Source: Pelagadaptatus aseana
Lineage (GTDB): Bacteria > Pseudomonadota > Gammaproteobacteria > Pseudomonadales > Cellvibrionaceae
Assembly (NCBI GenBank): GCA_040365065.1
Contig: BAABNI010000006.1
Coordinates: forward strand, 124,001-188,000
DNA length: 64,000 nt
Direction of reading: 5' to 3'
In this document: piece by piece, positions 26,501 to 41,500 of the stretch
How positions within the stretch are numbered: position 1 is the first letter of the stretch
Layout: each line of letters begins with the position of its first letter
Notes under the pieces: model-generated
The model's database searches: none
Seen by the model: only the letters and a program-made list of their open reading frames with translations
What the model was told of the DNA's origin: nothing
Program-made: the position numbers and the translations under genes

Positions 26501-29500
26501 CGTACCGTGAGCCGCAGGCTGATTGTTCAGATCGCTGTCGGCATCACTGGTGACAAAAATCCGATCCTGACCGGCATGGGTGTTGATATTGGTCACCGTA
26601 TCCGGGTGGGTCGAGCGCACATTGATATCATCGTTGCCACTGCCCGTATCAATATTCAGAGTATCCACACCGTAGTAGTTAATACCCTCCATTCGGGTAG
26701 CCACTTCAACGCCGGAAACTGCGGTTATGGTTTGATCGGCAAACTCACCCAGCATGCGCACAACCCAGTCGTTGCCCATTTTGGTAACGGCAACATTATT
26801 GGTATGCGGCAAAGCATCGTTGCTGTTATTGGGATTAACCACCGGTTGCAATGCGGCAAGGAAAGCGTCTTCATCCGCATCCCAGGCTACTGCGATCTGT
26901 TGTCCGAGGATTTCTATTTCAAAATCACCGGATTCTGCAGTCACAGTCAGAGTTTGCACCGTGCCGCTGGTGCTGCTGTCCGAGCCATCACGCAGTGTTT
27001 GCACGCGAGCGTCCACCGAAGTATCGGCATCGCTGGTGAGACCGGCGGTATCCACCACCATCTCGGCAATATTCTCTCCGGCCAGTTCACCACCAAAGGT
27101 GATGGTGTAGAGATAACCGCTGGCAGATTCAGAAACGTCCACTGTAACACCCGAGGTGACACCAAAATGATCGTTCAGCGCGGTGGTCATGGCGGTTTGA
27201 TCCAAACCATAGGCAACAGTGAGAACGCCGTGGCTGCCAAAGTCCATGGCAAAACTGCCGCCAGCTGCCCGAATCAACAATTCCTGTTTTTCAGCCAGAG
27301 AAGGCATATCAAGACCGATCAGACTGGTCTCATTCACTTGCAAGGTGTTATCGGCCTGATCTCCGCTGTCGTCTAGATTGAGGACGTCGCCACCATTACC
27401 TCCCATATCCACGGCCAGCAGGTTGGCTATTTCATCAACCAGCTGTTCATTGCTGCTGACGGTAATCGTATCATCGCCGTCACCGGTGATGATGGAGGTC
27501 ACACCAGCGACCGTTTTGATGTCCACATTGTCGCTGCCGTCGCCGGTATTGATATGAGTCGTACCCTCATGGGTCGATTCAATGGTGACATTGTCAATAC
27601 CTGTGCCCAGATCAATATTGAGGCTCTCGAGATTTTCGTAGTGGATACCGCCCGCAATCGGCGTGTCGGCAATCACTACATCGTCACCCATACCCAAACC
27701 GGTAATCCGGTTATGAGTCAAGGTCATGGACTCTTCCGCCGGACTGCCGCTGTTGTAGATATTGAGGATATCCACCTGCACCGCTTCATCCACACGGGTA
27801 TTGAGGTTCACAGGACGAATAAAGTATTCATCACCCACTGCGGGTTCGACACCATCTGGCAGATCCGCCAGAGTGAGAGTGAACAGATCGTCGGATATAT
27901 CCACAACATCGACCACTGCCAGCAACTCGCCATCACGCATGATGCTGACTTCGTAGGGGTTACCGTCAATCCGCGAATCGAAACCATCCACAAAGGCCTT
28001 GGCCTCGGAATCCCAGTGCTCAGCGTTGGCGTTTGTGATGGTATTGCCATCAACCGCAGTCAGGGTGCCATCCACAGGGAACAGATTGGTTTCATCCGGC
28101 AGCATGACCGGATTGTTCAGCACATAGTCCGCACCAAGCTGTTCACCACCATTGATAAAGATCGGCCCGCGAATTTGATTGACTCGCTCGGTACCCGGGG
28201 CAAACACCTTGACGTCGCCACCATCGACAAACAGATCATCGATGGCATCGACGGAGACTTCCTGAATGGAATTCCAGGTGGTTGTACTGAATGTCACCGA
28301 GTCCTTGTCCGTGGACACCTGAATTTCATTGCGCTCAGCCGGATCATCGCTGAAGGCGTTCGCGCTATTGTAGGTTCGGGTTTCCGTACCGCCAATGGCA
28401 ACACTGACATCATCACTCGGGGCACCGGACAACACCATCAGGTAGCTGTCACTCTGCCAAGCGGTATTGGCTGAGTTGCCATACTCTGCGTATTCAGCGG
28501 CCACAGTGTAAGTGATTTCGTAGCGATCCCCTTCACTCAATACCAGATTGGAATCCAGAGTGAAGGTGTCACTCAGAACGTCGTAACCGGTAATGATGGC
28601 GCTTTCGCCGTAAGCGGATGAATCTTCGCTGATCACTGTCAGGGTCATACCCACCAGATCAACAAAATCGGTATCCAACCCATGGCCATCCAGCGAAATA
28701 TTCAACTGGTAGTTCTCGCTAATACCCTGCTCGCTGGTAGTGGTACCCAGGTGGGTAAACTGCGATGAGGTAGAACTGGAATAGGTTGTGGCAAACGGGT
28801 TGCTGTAATCGTAACTGGATAGGGTTGTCACCACATTCTGGAACGTGGAATGGGTAACCTCATAACCCACTTCAATGGTGTAAGTCCCAACCGTATCAAA
28901 CAGCATCAGGAACATCGGATCGTTACTATCGTAACTGCCATTATCCCAGCCAGCCGAGAAATCGGTGACCGCAGCACCGGTTACCTCAATACCATTGCCA
29001 TCGAAGACTTTGAGATAAGGAACATAGCTATAACTGTTGGTGATCGTAGTGGATACGGACTCAAAGTAATTCACCAGTCCACTGGTCCAACTGTTGAAGC
29101 TATCACTGGTGCTACTCAGAGTCTCGCTGTAAGAACGACCGAAATCGATATCAAACAGGCCCTGTACAAAAGCGATGCGTGCGTGAGAAATGACCGCATC
29201 ATCAATGCCCTCAACCACCACTCTTTCATTGGTAGCGGTACTGCTGGTGGCATAGCCGGCGGTATTGAGCAGCGCCATCAGCTTATCTGCCACTACTTCA
29301 TTGATCGGATCACTGGCATCGATATCCGCCTGAGTTACCGTGTGGGTAAAGTCCTGGCCGTTGACGGTTATCGTCCACTTATCACCGACTGCGGGAGAGT
29401 TGTCAGTATCGAGGTCCAGTACAAATTTGTCCCAACGATCTTGGGTATCGGAAACCGTATTGGACAAGGATTCGTCGTTCTGTATAACCAGACTGGCAGC

Positions 29501-32500
29501 TACCTGAGACTCATCACTCGCGACTATCACCAACTCACTGCCACTGGCAGTGATGGTGTATTCACTGAACAGGGCATCAAAGGCACTGGCCACATCAGCC
29601 AGACTGTCCAAATCACCCGAATCTGCATCGTTCAGTGTCAGCTCAATCGGTGTTTCGCTATCCAGAGTCAGAGTCCAGCGGTCTTTATTGTTAAAGTCAT
29701 AGCCAGCACCGATATCAATGCTTTGGCTATAGACTGTGACGCTGTTACTGTTTTGGCTGTTTTGAACACTGACATCGGTCGCCACAATGCTTGCGGTAAT
29801 ATCGGGATCGGTAGTATCAGTAATAGTGATCACAGAACCATTGAGTACCGCCGTATCAAAGGCTGCATCCAGAGCGGCCTCCAGGGTCGACAGGTTTGCA
29901 CTGCTGTTGTCGAAGCTGCCAGATCCCTGCAAGCGGAAGACCTCACCACTGACCAGAGATTGGCTCAGGTCTATGACCTGCTGGTAGTAATCCTGCTGGG
30001 TCTCTGTAATTGTGCCCTCAGAATTGGCCAGACTGTGGTAGAGCGTGTCGTTACCGTCAATTTTGGTGACCGTAAAGCCCTCTTCACCGTCAACGTAATC
30101 AACCACGTAGTAACCTTGTAACACCGCACTGTTGGCCAGATCGGTGGCCAGTTCATTGGCCAGAGCCTCTGCAATCTCGGCCTTGGTAGGCAGAGTCGCA
30201 TCGGTATCATCGGTGGTAGTGTAACTGGCAGTAACTGGCGAAACCCCGCCTACAGAAATTTCCCATGTCTGGTCATAGGCAACAGTCCCGATGGAGAAAT
30301 AGCTCTCAGGGACAAGATCAGAGCCATCCACACTGTAGTTACGCTCACCGGAATAAGCAACGCCTACCGTCGTAGTGGTATCAATCACCGTCAGGGTATT
30401 GCTGTTGTTGGTGTAGCTGATTCGATAATCATCACCCAGTGCAGCTTTGACGGTAGCCACGAGCTTGGCACCCACCTTATCGATGGTATTGTCAGCCGCC
30501 AGCAGGTCATAATCATAGGTTTCTGTACCAATGGTTACCGACCAGGTTTGACCTGCATCGAGCCCCCCTGCCGGTACAGCAATTACGGTATCCGTCTGAG
30601 TCAGAGTGGTATCTGAAGAGCCCGCAGTCAGCGTAGTTTCGTGATCAACGTCCAGTTTAAAGCCCAGATCGGTATTGGTGATCACTACATCGCTGCCATT
30701 TTCAACGACAACGGTGAAGAACGTACTGTCCAAACCGGTAGAGGCATCAACCAGCTGATTGTAAAGATCCGTTGCCAGATCATTACCATTGGTGGTGGCC
30801 GCAGTCACCGTATAGGTTTGTCCTGTTACATCCACAATCCAGCGATCACCCACAGTGACGGTATCCGGGAAATCAATACCGGCGGAGGTGTACCAGCCAG
30901 CCGTACTGCCCGGCGTAGATTGGCCATTGATCAACTGACCAGCAGGGCCAGACAGCATGTCCTGAGTAATTTCAAAGGTGTAGTAGTCTTTACTGCCAGA
31001 GCCGATGCCTTCGACCGTCAGGTGAGACATGGAATCATCAATGGCACCGCCCAGCTCGACATTGCCGATATTTTCATTCGGGGTGTCGTACCAACCGGTA
31101 TTGTTGCCACCACTGAGAGCCTGACCATTAGCCGGATCAGACGATTCTGTTTCATTTTCCAGAACCGGAGCAGGAATAAATTTGAACTCGGAAATTTCCT
31201 GCTCAGGCAGGCTCAGGTGCAATTGATAATCCGCACCCTCTGGCACACCAGTACCATAGGTGGCTGCTGGATTAATGGTGCCATCCACCTCGATGATATA
31301 AACGCCGGCCTCACTAATACTGAAGGACAAGTGAGCGTCGTTAAGACTGGTGCTGCCGCTATCAAGACTGGCACTGCCAAAGCCGGTTTCGGCTTTCACA
31401 TCCAGATCTGAACCATCCACACGAGACAACTTAAGGCTGCTCTGCCACCAGACAGAATCGCCGTCGGTGTAGCCATTATCAATATCCGCTGTCACCGTGA
31501 GACTGCCACCCGCCTCACTGAGCATGGTATCGGTCACCAGGAATTCAAAGTAATCCCGGCTGCCGTCACCGGTGGCGTTAACCGTAAGATGTGGCGTGCC
31601 TTCAGAATCTTCAATGTGATTATTGAGTGCCTGACTCCAGCGAGCCAGAGACACATCCTGAGCGTAGAACCAGGCATCGTTGCCACTCAGCTCATCAATC
31701 TCAGCCAAACCCACACTGCCGGTAAACAGATTACCAACCGCATCAGTAATCACCTCACCCTGCGCCAGCACACCATCAACCGCTTTCTCGGCTACGCGAG
31801 TAGAAGATCCATCCTGCAGGCTGTATGACTCAATCAGGTTGCCATCAACGGTGATTTCATGACGCTTGAGCAACAACAAGGTAGGGTGATCGCCATCGGC
31901 AATGGTGACATCCACCACACCCATAGCCATACCATCGTAGTTGCTGTCGGCACTGGTCACTGCGTGGGAAATGCGCCCGTAATGGGTACCTTCAACCACA
32001 TCATCTGCCTTGGCACTGAACTCAATGGTTTGTACTTCATCCCAATTGGCCGATGTGAACGTCACCACAATGGAATCGGCATAGTCGGTATCCCCTGCTT
32101 TACGCAGTTCTACCTGACCATCCGTGCTGATGGTGATATTCACATCTTCAGCAGGTTGTGAAGTCAGTACCAGACGGTAGGAATCTTCATTCAGCTGAGC
32201 GATATCCTCTGCCACCAGCGGGGAGCCATTATTCTGGCTAATCACAACTGACGGTGCATCATCGTCAATCACCTCAACCACCATGCGACTGGCAATCAGG
32301 CGATCGTACTCATCACCGTCCTGATCGGTCAGGCCTTCCATCACGCTGTGACGAATTTCCACAGCCTGATTACCCTCTGCCATCAAATCATCCAAAGCAG
32401 AAACGGTGATGGTCTGAGCGATAAACCAGTTACTGCGATCAAACAGCAAGGTGGTGGCGTTCTCGTTGCCATTCAAGGCGACTCCCAGAGCACCTGCCGC

Positions 32501-35500
32501 CAGCGCATCTTCATCCGGTGTCGTCGCGGTGGCAGTAACACGCACCACGTCCTCCGGAGGACGCGTCAGGACCACCTCATAGACATTAACGGCATTGGGA
32601 TCAACCAGCGCCGTGCCATCATCATCTTCGTGAGCCCTCAGAGATCCGGTAACCGCACGGATGATAATGCCGGCCTCGTCATCGTCCTGAATATTGGCAG
32701 AAATCATCTGCTCAATTTCGTTGAGACGATCGTCACCACTGGTAATGACGTTCTCAATCAATCCGCTGTGACCCAGCAGATCGTCGGCAACCACAGAGAC
32801 TGCATCGCCGTCATTGCCACCAGCGGTTTCAAAAGTATCGCTGCCTTTGCCGCCTACCAGATTCAATTGGATATTTTCGTTGGTGCTATGCACAAAGAAG
32901 GTGTCGTTGCCTTCCATGCCATCGATCACCAGCTTCTCAATACCTTCAAAACTGGTGTAACGGCCGGCACCATAAACACCGCTTTCAGTCACGACAAAAT
33001 CGTCACCGAACTCGGTACCGAGAATGGTTACCGTATCCAGACCATCACCACCGGAAATGTTAACCGGCGCATTCATGGCGTAACTGATAAAGTCAGCACC
33101 CTGACCACCGTTAATGTTGGTAAACGGCGCGTTCGGGTCATCGGGGTCGACCAGCACAAAGCTGCGAACCAGGAAGTTATCGTTATCCTCATCACCGTAG
33201 AGTGAAATCTCAGCCACGTTGCGATAGATGGTAAAGCTGTCTTCACCAACACCACCGCGTAAAGTGGCCGAATAACTGATGCCGTTACTGATAAAGCCCT
33301 GAGTCACACGAGTGGTATCGAACTGATCTTCCGGAGCCAGACCGGCTGCCGCATCGCGCGGTGAATTAAACACCTGTCCGACCTGGAAGCTGTCGTTACC
33401 GGCACCACCCAGCACTGTCATGACCGCGCTGGTATCGTCAAAGGTAAAGCTGTCGTCACCGTCGCGACCATAAACGGTAATACCGCCATTGAGGTCACTG
33501 CCGTAGTTGATGCGTTCAACCAGGCCGCCGGAAACGATATTGCCCTCGGCGTCGGTCTGCATGGCATTGATGCTGCCGGGACGGAACAGGAAGTTGTCCT
33601 TTTCATCCGTACCGTAAACATTGAGGGTGTTTATGGACTCCAGATCACCTGGCGCCTGATCATCAATATTGATAACGGAGGAACCGGTTCCCGCCAGCGC
33701 AATATTGTAGAAATCGGAACCGCCCTGACCGTGGAGGTTCAAGGTGCCACCAATGCCATTGAGGAAAGTCTGTTGGTTTTGGGCATCGTAATTGACGTTG
33801 ATAACATCATCGACGCCTTCACCGGCATTGACCGTGGCACTTAAACCGGTGGCAGAAATATTCAGGGTATCGCCACCGTCGCCCAGATTGAGAAGGGTGT
33901 TGTCGGTATTCTCAAGCGCCACATGAATCTGATCGGCACCGTATCCGGCATTAAGAACAAAGTCATCCATGATGGTATTGGCATCGATGTTGATGACATC
34001 GGCTCCACCACCGGTGTTGAGCTCTATATCCAACCAATCCACGCCGTCAGTGATATTGACGGTGTCGACTATGTCACGACTGTCATCGGCATTGACGTTG
34101 AAAATGGCGTTTTCAAAACCACGCAGCCACAAACCTGACCAGTCGCTGTTTACCAGCTCAATGGTGTCGTAACTGACATCATAGGCGGTGTAATCTTCAC
34201 CGGCGTCATTGGTCTGGCGACCGCTCACGTAATCGGACTCTACCTTGACATCGACGGTTTCGGTTTTATTAACCGTGATGGTCTCAGGCAGATAGAAACC
34301 CGCCGTATCCTGGAAACTGGCAATATCAATGGCGTATTCAACACTGTCAGACGCACCCACCTTCTTCTGCAGAATCAAACCGTCTTGCAGCAGCGCCTGA
34401 ATATCCACACCATTTTGCTGCTGTGTCAGCTGTATCAGAGCATCCACATTTTCGTCGCTAAAGACCGTGGCCAAATCGTCATTTAAAACAGCCGACAACC
34501 CTTGATCTATAAGCAGGTTATCGCGGTAGGTGGCCAACTCGGCTGCCGTTTTGCCGGCATCACTCAACAGAGCATCACGGTAAGCAATCCAGTTGTCTGC
34601 CGTGAGGTAGCGCTCAGTGGTGCTGTCGACGTCGTATTCCAGCAAATCTTCATGAGCCACATCCGCGTTAAAGCGGTTGATGGCCACGCCTTCCAGTACC
34701 GGATCACCAGCGCTATCAACACCGTAATAGGAATAGGTGTAGTAGCTGGTATTCAACTGATTGATAGCCTCGACATAGGCCTTTTCCATCTCAATGGTAT
34801 TGCCGGTCAGGGCGCCACCACCAACGCTGCCACTGACGCCACCAGCACCGCCAACCTGATAGATGATCTGTAACAGACGCAGGGTCTCGCCAGTTGTATC
34901 GTAACTGGCGAGTTCATCGGTGTTGACTTCATTACCGATCAAACCGGCGTAAGGACCAAAGCCGTTCTTCTGGAACCAGTTATTGGCCTGTTCCAACAGC
35001 GCCGGATCCCAGATTTCCTGACTGTACTCGTAAGTCGCCTCACGTAACGACAGATCCAGATCGGAACGGGTATAGACCTTCAGCGCCGTATCGGCGCTCC
35101 AGGTGTAGTCATCACTTAACTCTTGTTTGGCAGCGGCCAAGGTAATAAAGTCGCGCACGCTTTCCAGTGCGGTGATCACTGCTTTCGCAGTTGCATCATC
35201 ATCGCCAGCGGCATCGGTATCACCATAGGCCCAGGACAACAGAGCGCTGTCAATCAACAGAGCTTCAAGTTTATCCAGCGAGAAATCACCGGACCCGATA
35301 ATCTCAGTGCCATCGGATTCCTCCAGACCCAGCAGCTGCTGGCCTTTCTTGGCAAAGTTTTCAAGGGTAATTACCAGTGAAGCTTGATCGTCATTATTGC
35401 TATCCGGCACCAGCGCAGCAATGGCAGCGCGCAGACTCGCCAGTTCATCCTCAAGCGAGAAGGTTTCTTCAGTGGACTCTATCTGTAAGGTCACGGTGCC

Positions 35501-38500
35501 ATCATCAAGTGCATCAGCCAGACCATTCTGGGCGAGACCATCCAACAGTCCGATTTGCTCTTGCTTGTTGGCACGCTCCAGTGCACCTTGCAGATCTTCA
35601 TGGCTGACGCCATCTGGACGACCGGCTTGCCAAACACCGGAATCATCGAGATAGGTAATCAACGAATCATCCAGATTGTAGTCATACTCAGCCAGATGCA
35701 AATCCACACGACCTACATTCAACTCAGCGCCTGCGTCTTCCTGAATGTTGATGGTCAGCTTATCTTCGTTGCCGGGCCCCCCTGCCAGACGCACATTACC
35801 GGCAATGCGGGACAGATCATAATTCTCCGGCAAAATCTTGGTGACCGTACGCTGACTCAGATCATCAAAGCGGTAGGACGCTTCACCGCTGACTTCGACA
35901 CCGATGTAATCCTGCTCAACGTTGGTGTTGCTGTCGTTGGGCATGATCGCCTGAGGATCGTAGAACATGGAGATCAGATCGCGGAACAGATTGCCGCCCT
36001 GCCCTTCACTCCATTGATCTTCTGGGATCCATACCGCGGATTCACCTTCCACATGTGGCATATTGATTTGATAGGTAACCGAACCGAAGATCCAGTAATC
36101 CACCGTGTACGAGCCAATGGACATCTGATCGCGGTAGTACATATCACCCACGTACAGATCCGGATCATAACCCCAGTTGTCCAGACGGTTTTCGCCATTG
36201 TTGGTACTGAAATAGATCTGATCGGCGTGGGCAAAATCACCCCAAATGGTCCAACCAACAACCTTGCGCAGGTATTCCATAAAGAACACATAATCCAGAC
36301 TGCGGTTACCGGCCATCAGATCCCTGTCTTCAGCTTTAACATTACCGGCTGTCAGTTCATTCCAGGTATCCAAATGGGCCAGCGCCTGCTCCTGATCGCT
36401 GTTCAATACGGCACGATCCGGGGACAGGTTCAGCAGGGTCTGGAAGTCGATCGTATCTGGCAGAATCGGCGCGGTGGTGCCCAAGCCAAAGTAACCTTCC
36501 CAGTCACCACCAATTGCCTGACCAAAATCTTGCCCTTGGGGTACGCCATCCACTGTCGTACCGGAAGCATTAAGTAAAGCGGCTTCAAACGCATCGACAT
36601 CGGCGCCGTATTGGGATGTGCCATACCAGGATTCGTTGATTTCCTTGTAAACATTCTGGGTCAGGTCGGACCAATCAATGGCATCCCAGATAGAAGTACC
36701 GCGAACCGGATCTTCCAGTGCCCGCTCGACGGCCTGGCTATAGAGTTTCAGTGCCACCGCCAGATTAGCCTCCAGCAGTTTCCAATGGATCAGATCCATC
36801 TTCACGGCATTCTTTTCTTCTTCGCTGGCATCCGGTTTAACCCAACGTACATAGAACTCGCGCCACAACTCTTCAATGTCGTTAGGGCTGAGATCGCGCT
36901 TGTTAAAGATGATATCGTTGTAGGTCAGACGCTCTTCGCCGTCGCTTTCATCAACAACAAGATCTTTCTCAACGGTGTAAACCGCACTGCTCTCGGGATA
37001 AACCACTTCAAAGGTCTGTTCCTCACCACCGAGAATCACTTCGTCATCACCGGAACCGGTATTGATCAGCAGCTCCAGTTCGGCACTCAAACCATAGAGG
37101 AAGACCTGATCGTCATCGGCACCGGTCACCAGTGCCAGACGCTCGATATTGCTGACGCCTTCGATCTTCAGACCCGCGCCATAAATGTATTGTTTGTCTT
37201 CGTTATCAGTAAAGACATAGAAGGTGTCGGCCAACGCCGTACCCGCCAGCACAATGGTGTCGAAGCCGGAACCGCCATTGATCACCACCCGGTTGTTCTG
37301 AACGTAATTGATCAGAATGTCTTTATCCGAATCTTCAATGTTGTTGTCTTCATCACCGGCACCGGCTGTTACTGTATTGCCGTCCACTTCAGAGCCATCG
37401 GACTGCAGATGAGCACGCAGGAAGAAGGTGTCATCGCCGGACTCACCGAACAATGACAACTCACCGATGTTGTGATTGACCTCGAAGTAGTCGTCGCCGG
37501 AACCGCCATAGAAGAAGCCGTTGTAACTGACACCGGCGGAAATACCTTCGTCACCTTTGACCACATCGATGGTTCGGCCATCAGCCAGTGTTACCGTTTC
37601 CGTTTCCAGTACCCGACCAATCAGGAAGTTATCCGCGCCTTCGTCACCATAGACGTAGGTGGCGGCCATGCTGTCATCGGAAATAATGGTATCGGCACCG
37701 ACACCACCGTGAATCTCCACCTTCTCGGCGCTGAAGTCATAGTAAACCCGCTGGAAGTCGGTTGGATCGGACAACGACAACGAAGGTGCTGTGGTCGCTG
37801 CGGCATCGGCAATATCCAGTGGTGTACTGATATCGTCGGTATCCAGCGTCATCAGCTGAGCGTAATTGCCTTTGGAATCAATGTCGGCATCAAGCAGTTC
37901 AACCCGCCATGGGTCCCGATGGGTACCCGCACCAGCAACTGTGACATCGTTGATACCAGCCATATTTTCCAGTGCTGCTTCCAACTCAGCCTGACGCTGA
38001 GCTATGCGAGCATCCTGATCAGTTTTACTGAATCCACTGTCATCGTTGGGGTTGGTGGATAAGGTAATCAGCTCGCTGACACCGTTGTAACTCAGACTAA
38101 AGCTTGGTGTTGCATCGGCATTATCAGAGCGAACATAAAACTGCTGAAGCGCGTACTGCGGCTTTTCAAACATCGCATCGATGTCCGGCTTGCCCGCCAG
38201 CAGTGCCGCCGTGACATTATCGTCAAGGCGCTGCACCAAAGCCCTTGCCACACCAGCATCAGCCACAGCACTGTTACTACTGGAAATCTTGTAGAACTTA
38301 CCTTCCGTATTTTGATCCGCATTCAACAGGGTAATGGCCCAGGGGTTGCTGTCACTGCCATCACCGGAAACTTCTACGCCACCCGTCGCAATACTGGACA
38401 GGGCTTCAAGCGCCGCCTGAATCTGGGCAACAGTGCTGCTGCCAGTAAGACTGGTTGTTGTCTGACCGTTGTAGCTCAGAGTAAAGCTCTCTGTAGTACC

Positions 38501-41500
38501 TTTGTACTCCACTTGCTGGCGGGAGGTATCAACATCCATGTGCAGGGTGTCATCCTGATTCAGGCCATTACCACCACCCCAGATTTCAACGCTGTCGGTA
38601 TCTTCGCTGTCGTTGCTGCCGGAATCGGCGATTTCAACAAACGACTTGCCGTCAATATCGCCACTGAGTGTCATCACATAGGTGTCGGAACCAATGGTAC
38701 CGTCGAGGATGGCCTGCTTGGTAAAATCGTTAATGGCAAAACTGTTGCTGCTGGCGCCACCATAGAGAACGAAGGATTCAAATACGCCAACCGTGGTTTC
38801 CAGCTCATCCACCACGCTGATCTCACCCAGCAATTCTTCCTGACCAGTGACATGCAACTCACTGTCAGACAGTGAATAATTCAAGTCCCGGGCTTCAATC
38901 AGGGTATCGGTTTCGGTGCTATCCGAATCGTCGATAAAGGTATCAACACCACCGTTACCAGTGACCGTGTCATTACCAATACCGGAGTTGATGGTGTCAC
39001 CTCGATGACTGCCGACAATGCGATCGTCACCAGTGCCACCTATCAAAGTCAGATTATCAACCACATGGGCCGTGATAATTTGACTGGACAGAATGTCCGT
39101 GGAATTCGGCAGGAAACCGGCAATGACTTCATCGTCACCACCATCGGCATCTACGGTAACGTTGTCGCGGGTACCGATGCCATCCACATCGTCGTTATCA
39201 TCGGCATTATCGTCGAGGTCGATACCTCTCACTACGATACTCAAAGAGCGATCACTGTCACCAATGCGATGGTGATCAATTTGCAGGGTATCGGTGTAAA
39301 TCACCTGCTGGTCAGTACCCTCGGCGTCTACCTGATGACCGATAATAAAGGAATCATCGGCACCGGAACCGGCGATATAGATGCTGTCGACATCATTGTC
39401 ATTGACGTAAGTCGGGTCGAGGAACCAGTCAGTCGCACCGGTTTTCACCAGTTCATCGCTGATCTTGTTGCCATCAGCATCGCGCTCGTAGTCCCACACA
39501 TCCTTTTCCACCATGCGTGAGCCTTCCACCAGAATGGTCTGGTAGGGAGAAATATACAGATCACTGCCGGCATCGGTCTGGGTGGTCGACAAAACCGCCA
39601 ATTGGGAGTTGCTATCGGAAACGGTTTGTAATTCCCAGACGCCCTCATCGCTCAACTTTTCAATGGTGTGATAGCTGGTGGGCGAGCCGATTCTGACGGC
39701 TTCAAACCCCTCGTTGTTGAAGTCGTATTCAACGGTCAGGTCCGAAGCACCGCCAAAATTTTCCACGGTGACAAACCATGGGGCCTGATCCGAACCATCA
39801 CCTTCAACAACGAGTGTACCCATTGCCAGCGGCGCCAGAGCAGAAACAATATCACCGGCTACGGTGCTGTCTGTCAGCGTCAAATCGACTGATGAACCGT
39901 TATAACTGAGGCTGCCACCGGCAATGCCCGCCGGCAAAATAATAAAGGCCGATGTCGTTGTGGCAACCAACGCCTCTTCCACTTCCGGGTTGGCTGAATC
40001 AGTAAAGTTGGTAGCCAGAATACGGTTTTCCAGATTGGTGCCGTTAATAACGAACAAACTCTGAGTGTCGTCATAGGAGACCGTTACATCAGTAGTATCG
40101 GTACTGCTGCCAATGGCGCGAATCAGACTTTGCAGCTCGGCAGCCTGCTGATCTGCATCGGCAAAAATCTGGCTGGCCTCGAGAATAAAATCTTCATCGG
40201 GGCTAATCGAAATTCGAGTGCCCTCTTTGATCAGGTCACCGGTCAGTGTCTGAGTGGTAATGTCTTCAACGGTCGTGGTTTGTGCCGTTTCCAACATTTC
40301 CTGAACAAACACAGTGCGATTAAAGTCGTAAAGATCACCACCGCTGTCACGGTCAACATCGATAAAGGCCACAGACCATGGCTGACCATCAGCTGCCAAT
40401 GAGCCAAAGCCGGCCACATCAACATCGGTGATATTACTCAGGCTCTCCAGAGCGGCTTCCACTTCCGCAGCAGTCATGCCCGCTTCAATCAGAACACGCT
40501 CGCCGTTGTAGTTGAAATAGCTGCTGGACTGCCAGCTTTCCAGACCGATGGTGCGCTCGGCGACCTCGGCATCTCTCTGAGTATGGCGGTCACCATAATT
40601 CAAGCTGATACTGGCCGCACTGAAGGCAGACATCAGACGGTATTCGCCTGTATCCGTCACCTCGGCATCCACCAGAGTGATAACCCAGCTACCCGCAGAC
40701 CCGGTAACTTCCACCTGATCAATGGCATTGAGGCTTTCCAGTGCGGTTTCAATGGATTCAGCGCTGCCACTGAAATCGATATCCACCCCCTGATCGCCGT
40801 ACCAAAGGGTTTGCAATCCACTCAAAGCAACAGATTGCAAACTGTTGGTGATTTCAGTGATCGACACACTCAGATCATCATCAATGGTGGCCAGAGCAGC
40901 GGTAAAGATATTTTCGAATACCGTGTCACTGCTAACCGTGGACGTCAGGGTCACTACGTATTCATCGTCGACGCTGCCATCGGCAACCACCACATCAGTG
41001 CTGGTAAAGGCATCAAAGCCTTGCAGTAACGCCTGAATATCAGCAGCCGTATCGCTTGCAGCAATCACCGCCGTTTCGGTGCCGTACCAGATTTGTGATT
41101 CACCGGACAGCAGGAACGTTTGCTCGGAATTCTGTTGATTGCCAGTACTGGCCTGAACCGTTGGTTGTTGCTCCTTGGTGGCTGTAATGGTTAACAGATC
41201 GACATCGGCGCCTGCATGAAACACAATTTCCCAGGGTTCACTGACAGCAGCAGGAATCACTACACTCAGGTTTTCATCGGTAAGAGCTTCCAATGCCGCT
41301 TCAAGATCCTCGGCAATTTGCGCGCTGCCTTTGGCAGTGACATCCAATACGGTGGTGCTGGCGCCATAACCGATTTCAAGCGCTACCACATCGCCAGGCC
41401 AAATAAACTGTTGACGAGCGTTATCAAACGCAGCGACTTCTGTTGCATCTGTGATCGTGCGAGTGTGGACCACTGATGTGTCCAGCGCCTCCCCGCCGGT

